Translations under genes and position numbers: made by a program
Assembly (NCBI RefSeq): GCF_016924835.1
Contig: NZ_CP070480.1
Coordinates: 1,426,001-1,490,000 of the forward strand
DNA from: Rothia sp. ZJ932
GTDB lineage: Bacteria; Actinomycetota; Actinomycetes; Actinomycetales; Micrococcaceae
DNA: 64,000 nucleotides
Direction: 5' to 3'
Part shown: positions 28,311-38,349 of the stretch, one piece after another
Layout of the letters: each line of letters begins with the position of its first letter
Position numbering within the stretch: the first letter of the stretch is position 1
Notes under the pieces: model-generated
Seen by the model: the letters and a program-made list of their open reading frames with translations, nothing else
What the model was told of the DNA's origin: nothing
Databases searched by the model: none

Positions 28311-28482
28311 CGGTTTTCCCTCGTTACGTCTTTGTTCCGGTAGATGCCGTAGTCTTGGTGTTATTTTATCGTAGATAGAGCGGAGTATTTTCTCGGGTAG
28401 CGATACACAGTGACGTGTATCAAAACAGTGCAGTATTATCTACTGCAGATAGTTTTTGTTGGCACGCTCAAGGGATTAGCCC

Positions 28483-29247
28483 ATGCACATTCACAGCACT
28501 CTTTCTCACGCGGGTGATTCCCCTGTGGGCGTGCTCGTACTGCACGGCTTTACCGGCTCCCCTTTCTCAGTGAGACCGGCAGCCGAATACTTCGCCGGTA
28601 AAAACCTTCACGTTGAGATGCCGCTCTTGCCCGGTCACGGGTCTTCGTGGCAGAACATGGCTGAAACGACCTATCACAACTGGGTTGAAGAAGTAGACCG
28701 TGCCTATTGGCGTTTGGCGCGCAGATGCTCCCACGTTTTTGTTTTTGGTTTATCGATGGGAGGCACCTTAGCGCTACATCTTGCTTCGCGTCGCGCCGTA
28801 GCGGGCATCGTAGTGGTGAATCCCTTCGTGCAAGACACTCAGCTTCTCATGCGCTGGGCGCGCTGGGTAGCTCCCTTTCGCGCGTCCGTCAACTCTATCG
28901 GCTCTGACATCAAAAAACCCGGGGTTAATGAGCACGCCTACGACAGCACCCCGGTCAAAAGCATCTACGAGCTACACAAACTCGGTCAAGAAGTACGCAG
29001 GAACATTGCTTCAATCACCGCACCGATACTCATCTTTCGCTCCGAAGATGACCACGTCATCGATAGCCGTTCGGTGAGTTACCTCAAAAATTACGCCCAC
29101 AATAGTAAAACGGTACGACTATTTAATAGTTTTCATGTCGCAACGTTAGACTATGATGCACCACAAGTTTTTTCAGAGTCCTACGAGTTCATAGTTGAAC
29201 TCACCACCCATCATAACAACGAGGCTGTATCAGATGAAAACAATTAA
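28483..29247 (+). CDS. Alpha/beta-hydrolase, carboxylesterase or monoacylglycerol lipase type
   Basis: 254-residue serine hydrolase. VLVLHGFTGSPFSV holds the oxyanion-hole HG, FGLSMGGTLAL the nucleophile Ser (GxSxG), EDDHVID the acid residue and NSFHVATLD the His, so the catalytic triad is complete. Closest by pattern to Est30/monoacylglycerol lipases of Gram-positive bacteria. It ends 14 bp inside the next gene, so it is probably co-transcribed with the acyl-CoA ligase and may feed it free fatty acids. Confidence 0.88.
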   Translation: MHIHSTLSHAGDSPVGVLVLHGFTGSPFSVRPAAEYFAGKNLHVEMPLLPGHGSSWQNMAETTYHNWVEEVDRAYWRLARRCSHVFVFGLSMGGTLALHLASRRAVAGIVVVNPFVQDTQLLMRWARWVAPFRASVNSIGSDIKKPGVNEHAYDSTPVKSIYELHKLGQEVRRNIASITAPILIFRSEDDHVIDSRSVSYLKNYAHNSKTVRLFNSFHVATLDYDAPQVFSESYEFIVELTTHHNNEAVSDENN

Positions 29248-31741
29248 TTCTCCGGAAGTTGTTACAGTTGACCCGAACAATAACATCACCGATATGGTTG
29301 AGCGCAGGGCTCAAGATTCTTCTAATCCTGTGGTTTACCGTGTGCAGAAGTCTCCGGGTAATTGGCAGGACGTTCGCGCAACGGTTTTCCGCCGCCAGGT
29401 GATGGACGTTGCCAAGGGTCTGATTGCCTTGGGCGTTGAGGCAGGCGACCGTGTAGGTATTATGAGCCGCACCCGTTATGAATGGACCCTGTGTGACTTC
29501 GCAATCTGGTACGCAGGTGCTGTCTCTGTGCCTGTCTATGAGACGTCCTCACCTGCCCAGGCGGCGTGGGCGCTTTCTCATTCTGGCACCAAGGTAATTA
29601 TCGTTGAGAACGCTGAAAACGCCGCCGTTATTGATCAGGCACGCGAGATCAAAGAAACTGATTTAGCAGCTCTGGAATCTGTACTTGTGCTCGATGATGA
29701 TGCGCTCGAAGCTCTGATTGAAGCAGGACGCGATATCACCGACGAAACTGTCGAGGAACGCCGCTCGGCAGCCTCCCTTGATGACGTTGCAACAATTGTC
29801 TACACCTCAGGCACCACCGGTCGCCCTAAAGGATGCCCAATTTCGCACGGTAATTTTGTGCGTCTGAGCGCTAACTCCAAGGCAACTATTCCTGAGATTG
29901 CTAATGAAAGCCACTCACTGATTATCTTCTTGCCGCTGGCTCACGTCTTGGCGCGTCTCATTCAGGTGCTCGCTTTTGATGCCGGCCTAACGGTTGGGCA
30001 CAGCCCCAATATCAAGTCTTTGGCAAGTGACCTCGATAGCTTCAAGCCCACTGTGCTGCTGGTGGTTCCCCGCGTCTTTGAGAAAATCTTTGAGGGCGCT
30101 ACCAAGAAGGCAGAAAAGGGTGGCAAACTCAACGCCAAGCTCTTCAACCGCAGTATTGATGTCGCTATTCGCTGGTCTAAAGCGAAAATTGCGGGCAACG
30201 TTCCCCCGCTTCTTGAGATGCAGTACCGCTTCTACCAGAAGCTGGTCTATTCCAAGTTGCACAACGCAATGGGCGGCGCGGTTCAGTACGCCGTCTCAGG
30301 CGGCGGGCGCCTTGCTCCGCGTTTAGGTCATTTCTACCACGCCGTAGGCATCGAGGTAGTAGAGGGTTACGGTCTTACCGAAACCACCGCCCCTCTGGCA
30401 GTGGGACGCATCCGAGATTTCTCCGTGGGCAACGTGGGCACGCTCATTCCCGGCACACGAGTGCGCCTAGCTGAAGACGGCGAACTCGAAATGCAAGGTG
30501 TTGGTCTCTTCGATGGCTACCTCGACAACGAGGAAGAGAACGCTCTCTCCTTCACCGAGGACGGCTGGTTTAAGACCGGTGACCTGGTAGAAATCGATGG
30601 GAAGAACCGTCTCACCATTGTGGGTCGCAAGAAAGAAATTATTGTGACCGCCGGTGGTAAAAACGTGGTGCCCACCCCAGCAGAGGAACACATCCGTACT
30701 TCCCCGCTAGTTAGCCAGGCAATGCTGGTTGGCGACGAGAAGCCCTTTATTGCGGCTCTGATTACCCTTGACCCCGAGGTGCTCCCCGATGAGTTGGAGC
30801 ACCTGGGCTTGCCACGCACGCTGACCCCCAAGGAGGCGTCCACGAACCCGCGCGTCCGCGAATCTATTCAGCGTTTTATTGACGAGGCAAACGCTTTCGT
30901 GTCGAAGGCTGAATCTATCAGAGAATTCCGTATTACCGATAAAGATTTCACCGAAGCAGAAGGACATTTGACTCCGTCCATGAAAATCCGTCGCCCCCAA
31001 GTCATGCAGGATTTCAGCGCATACGTTGAAGATATCTACAACCGCACCCTCGAGTCAGTACAAGAGCAGGGTGAAAAGTTCCAGGCTTACCGAGCCGAAA
31101 AATCAGAGAAGTTTGAAGCCTACCGCGCTGAGCAGTCAGAGAAGTTCGAGGCGTTCAAAGCAGAATCAGCTGAGAAACTGCACGAGCTGGGCGAGAAAGT
31201 ACAGAAGTACTCACCCATCCATGGCAAGCACTCAGCAGAAGATGCCGATGAGTCCACGGATGAAGCTATTGAGGTAGCTGGCACCGAGTGGGTTGTGGTC
31301 GATGAGGACGAAGCTGCTGCAGCTGGTCTCTTGGTCGAAGAGCCCGAGGACGCGGTGGATCAGGCGGCTGAACCCGCACCGACCGCCTCAAAGATTGAGC
31401 TGGTACCCGGCATCGTGGGTGTCGTTCCTCTAAAGGTTGATACCTCTAAGAAGGTCATCACGCCTAAGACCATCGCTAAGGCAACTGAAGAAGCTGTCAA
31501 AACTCTTGAGAAGGAAGCCGAAGCAGCCGATCAGCAGGCTGAGGGCGCAGAACTGAAGGTTCAGGTAGCTGAACAGAAAACTGAAGCCAAGGAACCCAAG
31601 GTGGAGATAGCGCAGCAGGATCCCGAATCTGAAGAGGATGCTTTGCTGGTTACTCAGACCTCACCTGCTACTGCTTCTTTGATTAAAGAACCTCTCGATG
31701 AGAGCACCGATTTTGATCAGCAGCCCGTAGCTGAGGGGTAG
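29234..31741 (+). CDS. Long-chain fatty-acid--CoA ligase (FadD15-like) with extended tail
   Basis: AMP-forming ligase activating fatty acids to acyl-CoA. Visible signatures are YTSGTTGRPKGCPISHGNF (AMP loop), GYGLTETTAP, GWFKTGDLV, and GRKKEIIVTAGGKNVVP. The usual enzyme of about 600 residues ends near residue 605; here about 230 further residues follow. The tail starts with four 11-residue repeats of the type EKFxAYRAExS (614-657), then an acidic, Ala/Glu/Lys-rich low-complexity region. The start at ATG 29234 gives 835 residues and overlaps the esterase gene by 14 bp. Similar to mycobacterial fadD15 in position as well as sequence. Confidence 0.93.
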   Translation: MKTINSPEVVTVDPNNNITDMVERRAQDSSNPVVYRVQKSPGNWQDVRATVFRRQVMDVAKGLIALGVEAGDRVGIMSRTRYEWTLCDFAIWYAGAVSVPVYETSSPAQAAWALSHSGTKVIIVENAENAAVIDQAREIKETDLAALESVLVLDDDALEALIEAGRDITDETVEERRSAASLDDVATIVYTSGTTGRPKGCPISHGNFVRLSANSKATIPEIANESHSLIIFLPLAHVLARLIQVLAFDAGLTVGHSPNIKSLASDLDSFKPTVLLVVPRVFEKIFEGATKKAEKGGKLNAKLFNRSIDVAIRWSKAKIAGNVPPLLEMQYRFYQKLVYSKLHNAMGGAVQYAVSGGGRLAPRLGHFYHAVGIEVVEGYGLTETTAPLAVGRIRDFSVGNVGTLIPGTRVRLAEDGELEMQGVGLFDGYLDNEEENALSFTEDGWFKTGDLVEIDGKNRLTIVGRKKEIIVTAGGKNVVPTPAEEHIRTSPLVSQAMLVGDEKPFIAALITLDPEVLPDELEHLGLPRTLTPKEASTNPRVRESIQRFIDEANAFVSKAESIREFRITDKDFTEAEGHLTPSMKIRRPQVMQDFSAYVEDIYNRTLESVQEQGEKFQAYRAEKSEKFEAYRAEQSEKFEAFKAESAEKLHELGEKVQKYSPIHGKHSAEDADESTDEAIEVAGTEWVVVDEDEAAAAGLLVEEPEDAVDQAAEPAPTASKIELVPGIVGVVPLKVDTSKKVITPKTIAKATEEAVKTLEKEAEAADQQAEGAELKVQVAEQKTEAKEPKVEIAQQDPESEEDALLVTQTSPATASLIKEPLDESTDFDQQPVAEG
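31073..31204 (+). repeat. Four 11-residue (33-bp) in-frame repeats in the acyl-CoA ligase tail
   Basis: Consecutive units EKFQAYRAEKS, EKFEAYRAEQS, EKFEAFKAESA and a degenerate EKLHELGEKVQ. An 11-residue period is typical of amphipathic helices that lie on lipid surfaces. Confidence 0.85.
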
Positions 31742-32037
31742 GAGTCACAGCAGAGCAAGCCGAAAATCGGGAAGGCTCCTAAGAACTAGTTTTTCGTAAG
31801 ACTAGCTTAGCGGGGGTGAACGCCATCTGGCGTTCACCCCCGCTTTTGCGTACCCTGCAGAGCTTTCTTTGGTTCCGAGTATTCTCTGCTGTTAATAAGT
31901 ATGCGAAATATTACCGGTCATAACCTCTTACCTGTTTTCGATCCTTGCTGCTGTGGATATATTACCGAATAGAAACATAGGGATTGTTGTCTACTCAAGA
32001 AACTTAAAACAAACGAAACAATGGGGATTTCACCACA
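31742..32037. other. Intergenic stretch downstream of the acyl-CoA ligase
   Basis: Contains the ligase terminator (31809-31847) and presumably the promoter of the broken secreted-protein gene starting at 32038. No other gene seen. Confidence 0.6.
31809..31847 (+). terminator. Rho-independent terminator
   Basis: Perfect 16-bp stem AGCGGGGGTGAACGCC / GGCGTTCACCCCCGCT with a 4-nt loop and a following TTTT. Confidence 0.93.
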
Positions 32038-32710
32038 ATGACTAAAAACGTTTCACGTCTAACCGTGGTGACAGGTGCTGTATAGGCAGCACCCGCCATA
32101 CCGGCATACGCAGTAAGCCAGTGCGCACCGAAGCTGAATTTGTATTCGGATATCATCTACAAATGGGGCGCTACCACAACTGCCCCTGCGACTACAGCCA
32201 CCGCTGAACATGGCATCAACTTCTATGGCGGTATTGGTTTCAATAACTTCCCGTCTGATGCAGTGATTGAAGATATTAAAATCACCTTCACTATCGAAGC
32301 TCGCAATACGGCGGCGGTGCCTACGGTCCCGCTAACCGCAAGTCAAGCACTTATGACCGCAACTTGTGTGCAACCGCAGACGGCAGAATTACTGGTGGTT
32401 GCCGCAGGACTTATTCAAGCTCGTCAACGGCTCCTTTCAAAAGTTGCGGGGTCTTCTAGTGCCTCACCGCGAACTGGATTGACTACAGGCTACACCTCTT
32501 TACCAAGATCCGTGAGACAACCGTCCAGGGTGTTCCTAGGCTTGCTCCTTTCGCCCAAAAGCATGGCAGTACACCCCGCCTTCGGAAGTTCATTACCCCT
32601 TGGTCTTCAGGCAGCACGCGCTGAACAGTACATTGCTGTTGAAACTACCGCTGCTGCTGTTTACCGTTCACGGGGCAGACCTTAACACCTTCGACGATCT
32701 GGTGGAATAG
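32038..32710 (+). pseudogene. Broken secreted-protein gene
   Basis: Starts ATG with a typical signal peptide (MTKNVSRLTVVTGAV) but has an in-frame TAG at 32083-32085 inside it. The frame then continues (AAPAIPAYA, a cleavage-like stretch) to about 32310, after which coding character moves to another frame (AYGGGAYGP, then NRKSSTYDRNLCATADGRI), shifts again, and ends GADLNTFDDLVE with a TAG at 32708. The intact ancestor was probably an exported protein of about 220 residues; family unknown. A bidirectional terminator follows. Confidence 0.75.
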
Positions 32711-32766
32711 CAAGACCCGGCAGAGCACTCCCCGCGTCTTCTAATCAGTCATGCTGATGCATTGAT

Positions 32767-32809
32767 AAAAAGTCGCCGTTTACGTTGACAACGTAACCGG
32801 CGACTTTTT
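32767..32809. terminator. Bidirectional terminator
   Basis: Hairpin with AAAAAGTCGCCG and CGGCGACTTTTT arms, placed between the broken secreted-protein gene and the convergent mycothione reductase gene. Confidence 0.9.
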
Positions 32810-32833
32810 GCCTATAGACTGTTTGACTAGTTT

Positions 32834-34243
32834 TTAGTGTTCAGTTTCCAGACCCAAGAGTGCGTTCTCTACGACTTCCGCGAGCGCGGGGTGAATCCAG
32901 TATTGGCCGCGTGCCATCTGGTGGGCAGGCAGTCCAAACTGCATGGCTTGAATAAGGGGCTGAATGAGGTTGGAAGCTTCCTCCCCCATGATGTGCGCGC
33001 CGAGTAATTCGCCGGTTTCTTTATTCGCCAGCAGTTTCACGAAGCCGACGGAATCTTCCATTGCCCAGCCGTAGGCTACATCGCCGATGTGTTGTACCTT
33101 CACGGCAAGTTCGAAGCCCTCGCGTTCGGCAAGCTCACAGGCGTCCTTCTCTACCAAGCCAACCTGCGCAATCTGCGGGTGAGTGAAGACCGCCGCAGGT
33201 ACATAACGGCTGTCAGTTGCGCGTAGGGCATCGGGATGGGTCAAGTTGTGCTGCACGGTGCGCGCCTCAGCGTTGGCTACGTGCTTAAGCTGATAGGGTG
33301 AGCTCACATCTCCTAGGGCAAAGACGCCCTCAACGACCTCATCATTTTTCAGGACGCGCTGCTGGGCATCCACCGCAACCAAACCGCTCTGATCATCCAC
33401 GTCGAAGAACTTCTCTGCGCTCAAAGTGTCGCTGTTAGGTTTACGACCGGTAGCCACCAGCACCAGGTCGGTCTCTACCTCAGCTCTCTCTCCCTCGTGG
33501 TCGAAGACCACTACAGCAGAACCGTCTGCCTGTTCACGGATTTCAGTCAGGGCATGGTTCAGGCGCAGATCCCACTGTTTCGCCGCCTGTTCAGCGAACT
33601 TCTCGGAAACCTCTGCATCTGCCTTACGCAGGAGCACGTCGGAGCGGTTAGCCTGAATCACCTGCGAGCCCAACCCGTTGAACACGTGAGCGAATTCAGC
33701 GGCAATAAAGCCGCCACCAATAACCACGACGCGGGCGGGCAAATCATCAATGCGCATGACGGTGTCTGAGGTGTGGACGTTCGGACCGTCGATACCGGGC
33801 ACATCGGGCAGAACAGAACGTGAGCCTGTAGCAATCACAATCTGCGGCGAGGTAAGTTGCTTGCCTGATTCGGTTTCAAGGGTGTGGGTATCAATGAAAT
33901 GAGCGTACTCTTCAAAGAGGGTGACGTTGCCCAGCCCCGCGCGGTAATCGCGTCCACCGGCTGAGATAGCGTCAATACGAGCGAAAATGCGGTCACGCAT
34001 AGCAGACCAATCAACGTCAGTAACCTCGCCCTTGATACCCAGGTGCTCATGGGTTCTAATATTGTGCCCCAGGGTTGCCGGGTAAACATACTGTTTGGTG
34101 GGAATGCACCCAAAGTTCAGGCAAGTACCGCCGAAGGTGCCACCGTCAATAATAGCTACCTTTTTGTTATCCCATTCCTCGTTAATAATTGAGTTGCCAG
34201 AACCCGAGCCAATAATAATGAGATCAAATTCTTGAATAGTCAT
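32834..34243 (-). CDS. mtr: Mycothione reductase
   Basis: NADPH-dependent flavoprotein disulfide reductase that regenerates mycothiol, the main low-molecular-weight thiol of actinobacteria. 469 residues: FAD loop IIIGSGSGNS, redox-active GTCLNFGCIPTK, NAD(P)H loop VVVIGGGFIAAEFA, FAD motif GVFALGDV, and the catalytic-base region WIHPALAEVVENAL. The opening IGSGSGN and lack of a lipoamide context favour mycothione reductase over dihydrolipoamide dehydrogenase; a related NAD(P)-disulfide reductase is the alternative. Confidence 0.88.
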   Translation of the reverse strand: MTIQEFDLIIIGSGSGNSIINEEWDNKKVAIIDGGTFGGTCLNFGCIPTKQYVYPATLGHNIRTHEHLGIKGEVTDVDWSAMRDRIFARIDAISAGGRDYRAGLGNVTLFEEYAHFIDTHTLETESGKQLTSPQIVIATGSRSVLPDVPGIDGPNVHTSDTVMRIDDLPARVVVIGGGFIAAEFAHVFNGLGSQVIQANRSDVLLRKADAEVSEKFAEQAAKQWDLRLNHALTEIREQADGSAVVVFDHEGERAEVETDLVLVATGRKPNSDTLSAEKFFDVDDQSGLVAVDAQQRVLKNDEVVEGVFALGDVSSPYQLKHVANAEARTVQHNLTHPDALRATDSRYVPAAVFTHPQIAQVGLVEKDACELAEREGFELAVKVQHIGDVAYGWAMEDSVGFVKLLANKETGELLGAHIMGEEASNLIQPLIQAMQFGLPAHQMARGQYWIHPALAEVVENALLGLETEH

Positions 34244-34632
34244 CGCTGCCTTTCATCTATGTTTTTCTCCACTCTACCAACGGTGGCAAGCCCCGTTTTG
34301 TTCTCGGTATCTTCCAATTGTCTAGGAGCGCTCGGTAGATTGTGGGTTTAGAGACCCTTAATCAATTGAGAGAGGTCTATCCTCAGCCGGCATGAAGACT
34401 TCATGCGCTCCCCTATCGCTCGCTTGCGGCACTTGGCATCTTGTACTGGCTTCTGAAGTACTTTTCTTTTGAGAACCACACAGGTAATCACAAAACTAAA
34501 GTATCTTTCAACGCACCCATCTCAATGGCGTTCAGCCAGTTTCGCGCGCATAAAAAGCCCGGTGTGCGCGTCCTTCTCCACAAGGAGAAGCACGCCACCC
34601 ACCGGGCTGACTTTTACCAGAGGTGCCCTAGA
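34244..34632. other. Intergenic region between pyc and mtr
   Basis: Holds the pyruvate carboxylase terminator (34552-34615) and the mtr promoter region. Open frames here read through the hairpin and show no coding character. No gene seen. Confidence 0.6.
34552..34615 (-). terminator. Terminator after pyruvate carboxylase
   Basis: Long hairpin: AAAGCCCGGTG outer arm pairs with CACCGGGCT, and an inner CCTTCTCC / AGGAGAAG stem sits above it. A T-run follows on the minus strand. Confidence 0.85.
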
Positions 34633-37600
34633 CTAGTCGGTCTTGACCACAATCAGCAGGTCACCACCCTGTACGTTGGAGACCTCGTTGTAAACAACGC
34701 GCTCTACCGTACCGGCGACCGGTGAGGTGATGGAGGCTTCCATCTTCATAGCCTCGATGGTCGCGATCTGATCGCCCACCTCAATAGTGTCACCGACCTT
34801 AGCGGTGATGGTAACGCCACCGGCAAAGGGTGCAGCAACGTGTGAGGGATTAGCGGGATCCGCCTTCTCAGCGGTCTTCACGTTGGATTCCACTGAGTTA
34901 TCACGAACCTCAACGGTACGTGACTGACCGTTGAGAGTACAGATGACCTGACGGATACCCTTCTCATCGGGCTCTGAAATTGCCTGCAAGGTTGCAATCA
35001 GACGCACCCCCCTACCCAATGAGATGACGTGCTCGCGGTTTTCCATCATGCCGTAAAGGAAATCACGGGTGTGCAGGATAGAGACGTCACCGAATTCTTC
35101 GCGCACTGCCTCAAACTCGCGAGTGGGTGCGGGGAAGAGCAAACGGTTGAGGGTTGCACGGCGGGTTGCCGGGTCTCCTGCCAGCGCTTGCGCGTCCTCG
35201 TCCGAAATGTCCTTAATAGTGGGTTTAGCCAGTGTGCGCCCCTCCAAAGCACGGGTGCGGAAAGGCTCAGGCCAACCAGCGGGCGGGGTACCCAGCTCAC
35301 CATTGAGGAACCCAATCACAGAATCGGGGATGTCGAAGGTCTGCGGATCCTTCTCGAAGTCCTCGGGGGTCACGCCCATACCCACCAGCTGCAGGGCAAG
35401 GTCACCCACAACCTTGGATGAGGGGGTTACCTTCACGATATGACCCAGCATCCTATCGGCTGCCGCGTACATATCTTCAATCGCCTCAAAGCGGTCACCC
35501 AGCCCCAGAGCGGTTGCCTGCGCACGCAGGTTCGAGAGCTGACCACCGGGAATCTCGTGGTTGTATACGCGACCGGTCGGTGAGTTCAGACCCATCTCGA
35601 AAGGCTTGTAAATCGCACGCACTGCCTCCCAGTAGGGCTCCATCGCCAGCACTGCGTCCATATCAACCTCGGGAGCACGCTCAGTACCGTCAAGCGACGC
35701 TAAGAAAGCTGAGAAAGAGGGCTGTGAGGTGGTGCCCCCCATTGAAGCGGTTGCGACGTCTACCGCGTCCACACCAGCCTCAACCGCAGCAACCAGGGTT
35801 GCTATCTGACCACCAGCGGTGTCATGGGTATGCAAGTGAACCGGCAAATCAAAACGATCACGCAGGGCGGTCACCAGGCGGCGGGCTGCCTCAGGACGCA
35901 GCAGACCAGCCATGTCTTTAATCGCCAGAATGTGCGCGCCGGCGTCCACGATCTGCTGGGCAAGATCCAGGTAGTAGTCGAGGGTATACACCTTCTCGTT
36001 GTCGTCCAGCAGGTTACCGGTGTAGCACATCGCAACTTCGGCAACCGCAGTGCCGGTCTTACGCACAGCCTCGATGGCGGGAGTCATCTGCGATATGTCG
36101 TTAAGAGCATCGAAGATACGGAAGATATCAACGCCGGTAGCAGCTGCTTCAGCAACAAAAGCGTCGGTTACTTCGGTGGGGTACGGGGTGTAGCCCACGG
36201 TGTTGCGACCGCGCAGCAGCATCTGAATCGGCACGTTCGGCATTGCCTTACGCAGGTGCGCCAGGCGCTCCCAGGGATCTTCTGAGAGGAAGCGCAGAGC
36301 AACATCGTAGGTTGCACCGCCCCATGCCTCAATCGAGAAAATATTGGGGGTGGTGTGAGCAACTGCGGGCGCAGCTGCCAGCAGGTCACGGGTGCGGACG
36401 CGGGTGGCAAGAATAGACTGGTGCGCATCGCGGAAGGTGGTGTCGGTAACCGCTACGGGCTTGTAGTTGCGCAGGTAGCGGGCAAAACCGTCCGGCCCTA
36501 ACTCTTGCAGCTTCTGACGCCAACCTGCCGGAGGCTCATGCTCTGATGCGTCAAAGGGGGTGCGGAATGGTTCTTCTTGCTTATCCCCCGGAAAGCGCGG
36601 TAGTTTCTTGCGGGGATCAGGGCCCTCGATGCGCTCGCCGTTGGGCTGGTTGACAGTAACATTCGCAAGGTACTGGAGCGCTTTGGTGCCACGGTCAGCA
36701 GATGCCTTGGTATTGGTCAGCTCAGGGTGCTCATCAATAAAGGGGGTCGAGACATCGCCCGACTGGAAAATCTCGTTTTCCAACACAGCTTTGAGGAAGG
36801 GGATGTTGGTAGCGACGCCACGAATACGGAACTCTGCCAGCGCACGCTGAGCACGCTGCACGGCCGAGCGGAAATCGCGTCCGCGGCAGGTGAGCTTCAC
36901 CAGCATGGAGTCGAAGTGCGGGGAAATCTGAGCACCGGTGTAGACCGTACCGCCGTCAAGGCGGATGCCTGAGCCACCTGCGGAGCGGTAGTATGACACT
37001 TTACCCACGTCAGGGCGGAAGCCATTCGCGGGGTCTTCGGTGGTGATACGGCATTGAAGGGCAGCACCGCGCACCTGCAACTCGTCCTGGCGAATATCCA
37101 AATCTTCTAGGCTCTCGCCAGAGGCAATACGCATCTGAGACTGCACCAAGTCAACGTCGGTGATTTCTTCGGTGACGGTGTGCTCCACCTGAATACGGGG
37201 GTTCATTTCGATGAAGACGTGCTGACCGGCGCGCTCACCGGCAGTATCAACCAAGAACTCTACGGTGCCGGCATTGACATAGCCCAGTTCTTTAGCGAAA
37301 GCGACCGCATCGCGGAAGAGTGCCTGGCGGATAGAATCGTCGAGGTTGGGTGCCGGAGCGATTTCAACGACCTTCTGGTGGCGACGTTGCAGGGAGCAGT
37401 CACGCTCAAAAAGGTGTACTACGTTGCCCTGGGAGTCGGCAAGAATCTGCACCTCGATGTGGCGAGGACGCAGCACAGCCTGCTCAAGGAAGACGGTAGG
37501 ATCACCGAATGCTGTGTCTGCTTCGCGCATCGCAGCTTCCAAAGAGTCTTTGAGCGCTTCACGGGTTTCTACGCGGCGCATACCGCGACCGCCACCACCT

Positions 37601-38082
37601 GCAACAGCTTTCACGAAAATCGGGAAGCCAATCTTATCGGCTTCACCCAGCAGGTAGTCAACGTCCTTAGAAGGCTCTGAGGACGCGAGCACGGGAATAC
37701 CTGCGCGGCGAGCCGCCTTGAGGGCTGCCACCTTATTACCGGCAAGTTCAAGAACCTCAGGGGGCGGCCCGATGAAGGTAATGCCGTTATCAGCCGCAGC
37801 TCGTGCCAGATCAGAGTTCTCTGAAAGAAAACCGTAACCGGGGTAAATAGCATCCGCGCCGGCTTCTTTGGCAACGCGAATGATTTCATCTACATCGAGG
37901 TAGGCGCGAACGGGATGCCCTTCCTCACCGATGGGGTAAGCCTCATCGGCTTGCTGACGGTGAATCGAGTGACGATCTTCGTAAGGAAAGACGCCGACCG
38001 TCTGGGCGCCTAACTCGTAGGCAGCGCGGTACGCCCTGATTGCGATTTCACCACGGTTTGCAACAAGAACCTTGTTAAACAT
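34633..38082 (-). CDS. pyc: Pyruvate carboxylase
   Basis: Biotin enzyme carboxylating pyruvate to oxaloacetate for anaplerosis. The 1149-residue chain carries, in order, biotin carboxylase (1-450, GGGGRGMRRV and EMNPRIQVEHTVTEE), the carboxyltransferase barrel (about 530-1000; TFRDAHQS, and the metal-binding HLHTHDTAGG), and a C-terminal biotinyl domain with EAMKMEASI, whose Lys is biotinylated. Full length for single-chain enzymes. Monocistronic, with its own terminator. Confidence 0.98.
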   Translation of the reverse strand: MFNKVLVANRGEIAIRAYRAAYELGAQTVGVFPYEDRHSIHRQQADEAYPIGEEGHPVRAYLDVDEIIRVAKEAGADAIYPGYGFLSENSDLARAAADNGITFIGPPPEVLELAGNKVAALKAARRAGIPVLASSEPSKDVDYLLGEADKIGFPIFVKAVAGGGGRGMRRVETREALKDSLEAAMREADTAFGDPTVFLEQAVLRPRHIEVQILADSQGNVVHLFERDCSLQRRHQKVVEIAPAPNLDDSIRQALFRDAVAFAKELGYVNAGTVEFLVDTAGERAGQHVFIEMNPRIQVEHTVTEEITDVDLVQSQMRIASGESLEDLDIRQDELQVRGAALQCRITTEDPANGFRPDVGKVSYYRSAGGSGIRLDGGTVYTGAQISPHFDSMLVKLTCRGRDFRSAVQRAQRALAEFRIRGVATNIPFLKAVLENEIFQSGDVSTPFIDEHPELTNTKASADRGTKALQYLANVTVNQPNGERIEGPDPRKKLPRFPGDKQEEPFRTPFDASEHEPPAGWRQKLQELGPDGFARYLRNYKPVAVTDTTFRDAHQSILATRVRTRDLLAAAPAVAHTTPNIFSIEAWGGATYDVALRFLSEDPWERLAHLRKAMPNVPIQMLLRGRNTVGYTPYPTEVTDAFVAEAAATGVDIFRIFDALNDISQMTPAIEAVRKTGTAVAEVAMCYTGNLLDDNEKVYTLDYYLDLAQQIVDAGAHILAIKDMAGLLRPEAARRLVTALRDRFDLPVHLHTHDTAGGQIATLVAAVEAGVDAVDVATASMGGTTSQPSFSAFLASLDGTERAPEVDMDAVLAMEPYWEAVRAIYKPFEMGLNSPTGRVYNHEIPGGQLSNLRAQATALGLGDRFEAIEDMYAAADRMLGHIVKVTPSSKVVGDLALQLVGMGVTPEDFEKDPQTFDIPDSVIGFLNGELGTPPAGWPEPFRTRALEGRTLAKPTIKDISDEDAQALAGDPATRRATLNRLLFPAPTREFEAVREEFGDVSILHTRDFLYGMMENREHVISLGRGVRLIATLQAISEPDEKGIRQVICTLNGQSRTVEVRDNSVESNVKTAEKADPANPSHVAAPFAGGVTITAKVGDTIEVGDQIATIEAMKMEASITSPVAGTVERVVYNEVSNVQGGDLLIVVKTD

Positions 38083-38349
38083 GTTATTCCGTTTCTGTCT
38101 TGCCGCAGCTACGGTGCTGCGGTGCGACTTGCTTCCACTAATGTGTGAACTAGCACCAATATAGGCACAGGAAACCTAATTTTCATCATTTCGGTCCACT
38201 TTTGGGACGGGTCTTGTAATGACCTGTCTTTTATATGAGCGCCATCACCTAAGAATCTGATCTGCGCTTCATATAAAGTCTCTCTCTTCCCCATAAGAAC
38301 ACCCAAAATAAACTTCTCTACCACTCACAAATTTCTGTAGCATGAAGAA

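Noticed and set aside
29195-29233. TTG-started N-terminal extension of the acyl-CoA ligase
   Set aside because: It lies inside the esterase gene and adds non-conserved residues; ATG 29234 fits better.
34441-34725. 94-codon plus-strand frame at the pyc 3' end
   Set aside because: It reads through the pyc terminator and into the pyc coding strand in antisense; no ribosome site or coding character.
38109-38324. 71-codon minus-strand frame upstream of pyc
   Set aside because: No recognisable motif, no good start, and it sits in the likely pyc promoter region.
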